From contig VAZS01000147.1 of assembly GCA_005884855.1 (NCBI GenBank), positions 1 to 6,132 on the forward strand: 6,132 nucleotides of DNA, given 5' to 3'. The stretch is from Alphaproteobacteria bacterium. Its GTDB lineage: Bacteria > Pseudomonadota > Alphaproteobacteria > Rhizobiales > Xanthobacteraceae. Below, one piece after another: positions 5,390-6,132 of the stretch. A program made the translations under genes and the position numbers. The notes under the pieces are model-generated. The model searched no databases. It was not told the origin of the DNA and saw nothing but the letters and a program-made list of their open reading frames with translations. Each line of letters opens with the position of its first letter. Position 1 is the stretch's first letter.

Positions 5390-6132
5390 ATGGGCAACAC
5401 ACATGCGCCAATTTGGTTCGCCAAATTCGGAGCGACGTGCGCCGTTCTTCTGACGTTCTGCTGGGCCACCCCGCGATTGTTCCCAAATTTGCCGCAATTT
5501 CCTCCGCTGACGACGGACCAACAACAAGTCGTAGTGTTTGATCGGTATTTTTCACTTCCAGCCCTCGAGGTTGTGTTGGTTGGAAGCTCATTATCGTACC
5601 GGCTTAAGGAAGAGTTTTTCGTTGGTGAGCAGATCCGAAATGCTGCGCTTCCCGGAGCATCGCCGCTAACGGGGCTTGCAATCATCGGGGCTGCCCCGGC
5701 ACCTCGTCCGCGGATCATCGCGGTGGAGGCAAATATCCTGAGCCGTGCGATCGACAACAGCTTATTTCAAAAATTCAAGAACGCTAGACGATCGGACGAT
5801 GGATTTCGCCCTCTTCGTACCGCTGCGGCTTATTATCAGAGAGCGCTCGATGACCGACTGACTTTGAGCGATGCTAGAAAACAATCAATTCTTAATGGTC
5901 CGGCTATCACTCGTAATGTCGAGCGGGCGGTCGCCGCTACTGTCGTGGAATGGAACAAACCCTACTTTGACGACGCGTTTCTGAAGAAGAACACAAACGC
6001 GCTCTTCTCTCTTGTGGAGACGTTGGAAGCTCAAGGCGTGCGGATTTTTCTCTATCAGCTGCCGTACTTGGCGGTAGTAAATGAGACCCTTTATGCGCGA
6101 ATGGTTCGGAAGGCCTTGGCGCAGGTTTTTGG
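5390..6132 (+). CDS. Membrane-anchored SGNH/GDSL-like protein, probable glycan O-acyltransferase partner of the MBOAT; runs off right edge
   Basis: 247 residues are visible; the C-terminus lies beyond the window. Residues 10-27 (FAKFGATCAVLLTFCWAT) form a single hydrophobic segment, probably a signal anchor placing the rest in the periplasm. VVLVGSSLSYRL (61-72) looks like SGNH block I, with GSSL (65-68) in place of GDSL and S67 as the likely nucleophile. IRNAALPGASPLTGL (82-96) fits block II, as in AlgJ/AlgX/DltD-like proteins that have N-x-x-x-P-G-A. Later stretches RPRIIAVEANILSR and GVRIFLYQLPYL look like core beta strands of the same alpha/beta fold. The D-x-x-H block that would complete the catalytic triad is not reached. 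Being coupled to an MBOAT gene supports a role as the enzyme that places acyl groups on a periplasmic or surface glycan. The fold assignment rests on short motifs and on context; the substrate is unknown. Confidence 0.75.
   Translation, partial: MGNTHAPIWFAKFGATCAVLLTFCWATPRLFPNLPQFPPLTTDQQQVVVFDRYFSLPALEVVLVGSSLSYRLKEEFFVGEQIRNAALPGASPLTGLAIIGAAPAPRPRIIAVEANILSRAIDNSLFQKFKNARRSDDGFRPLRTAAAYYQRALDDRLTLSDARKQSILNGPAITRNVERAVAATVVEWNKPYFDDAFLKKNTNALFSLVETLEAQGVRIFLYQLPYLAVVNETLYARMVRKALAQVF

Noticed and set aside
1..6132. CRISPR array, toxin-antitoxin pair or phage genes
   Set aside because: No regularly spaced repeat set, no paired small toxin/antitoxin frames and no phage-type proteins were seen; the only tandem repeat is the two-copy word at 3926-3964.

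Overview
The window looks like chromosomal DNA of an alphaproteobacterium, most probably from the Bradyrhizobium/Rhodopseudomonas group. The clues are an NDUFS4-type accessory subunit of respiratory complex I, an OpgC-type glucan acyltransferase, a methylcrotonyl-CoA carboxylase carboxyltransferase and GC-rich coding sequence. This placement is inference from remembered family distributions, since no search was run.

Left part (1-1554, minus strand). The 101-residue NDUFS4-like protein (1249-1554) is followed by the carboxyltransferase (beta) subunit of 3-methylcrotonyl-CoA carboxylase, which runs off the left edge. The body of the carboxyltransferase is intact and highly conserved-looking. 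Its 5' end is broken: an ATG followed by a family-like N-terminus (MPLHSTI) sits in a different frame from the body, and the roughly 50 residues that should lie between are absent. The simplest reading is an internal deletion of about 150-160 bp with a frameshift, or an assembly error of that form.

Middle (1776-3762). opgC (plus strand) encodes a multispanning membrane acyltransferase expected to decorate osmoregulated periplasmic glucans. It converges with a minus-strand pair: a 56-residue two-helix membrane protein (3592-3762) with a very good Shine-Dalgarno sequence, and a MaoC-type hot-dog hydratase (3040-3483).

Right part (4008-6132, plus strand). A membrane-bound O-acyltransferase of the AlgI/DltB type is followed 8 bp later by an N-terminally anchored, SGNH/GDSL-like protein that runs off the right edge. 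The stop codon of the first overlaps the ribosome-binding site of the second. This is the layout of two-component surface-polymer O-acylation systems (AlgI with AlgJ/AlgX, PatA with PatB): the membrane protein would move acyl groups across the membrane and the SGNH protein would place them on a glycan. The polymer is not identifiable here. The unit appears less GC-rich than the left side of the window, and a near-perfect 13-bp direct repeat sits just upstream.

The window therefore holds two separate envelope acyltransferase loci (OpgC and MBOAT/SGNH) separated by a small lipid-metabolism and membrane-protein cluster. Nothing seen is a clearly new biological system. The best leads are the uncharacterised MBOAT/SGNH unit, the unlisted small membrane protein, the direct repeat and the broken carboxylase gene.
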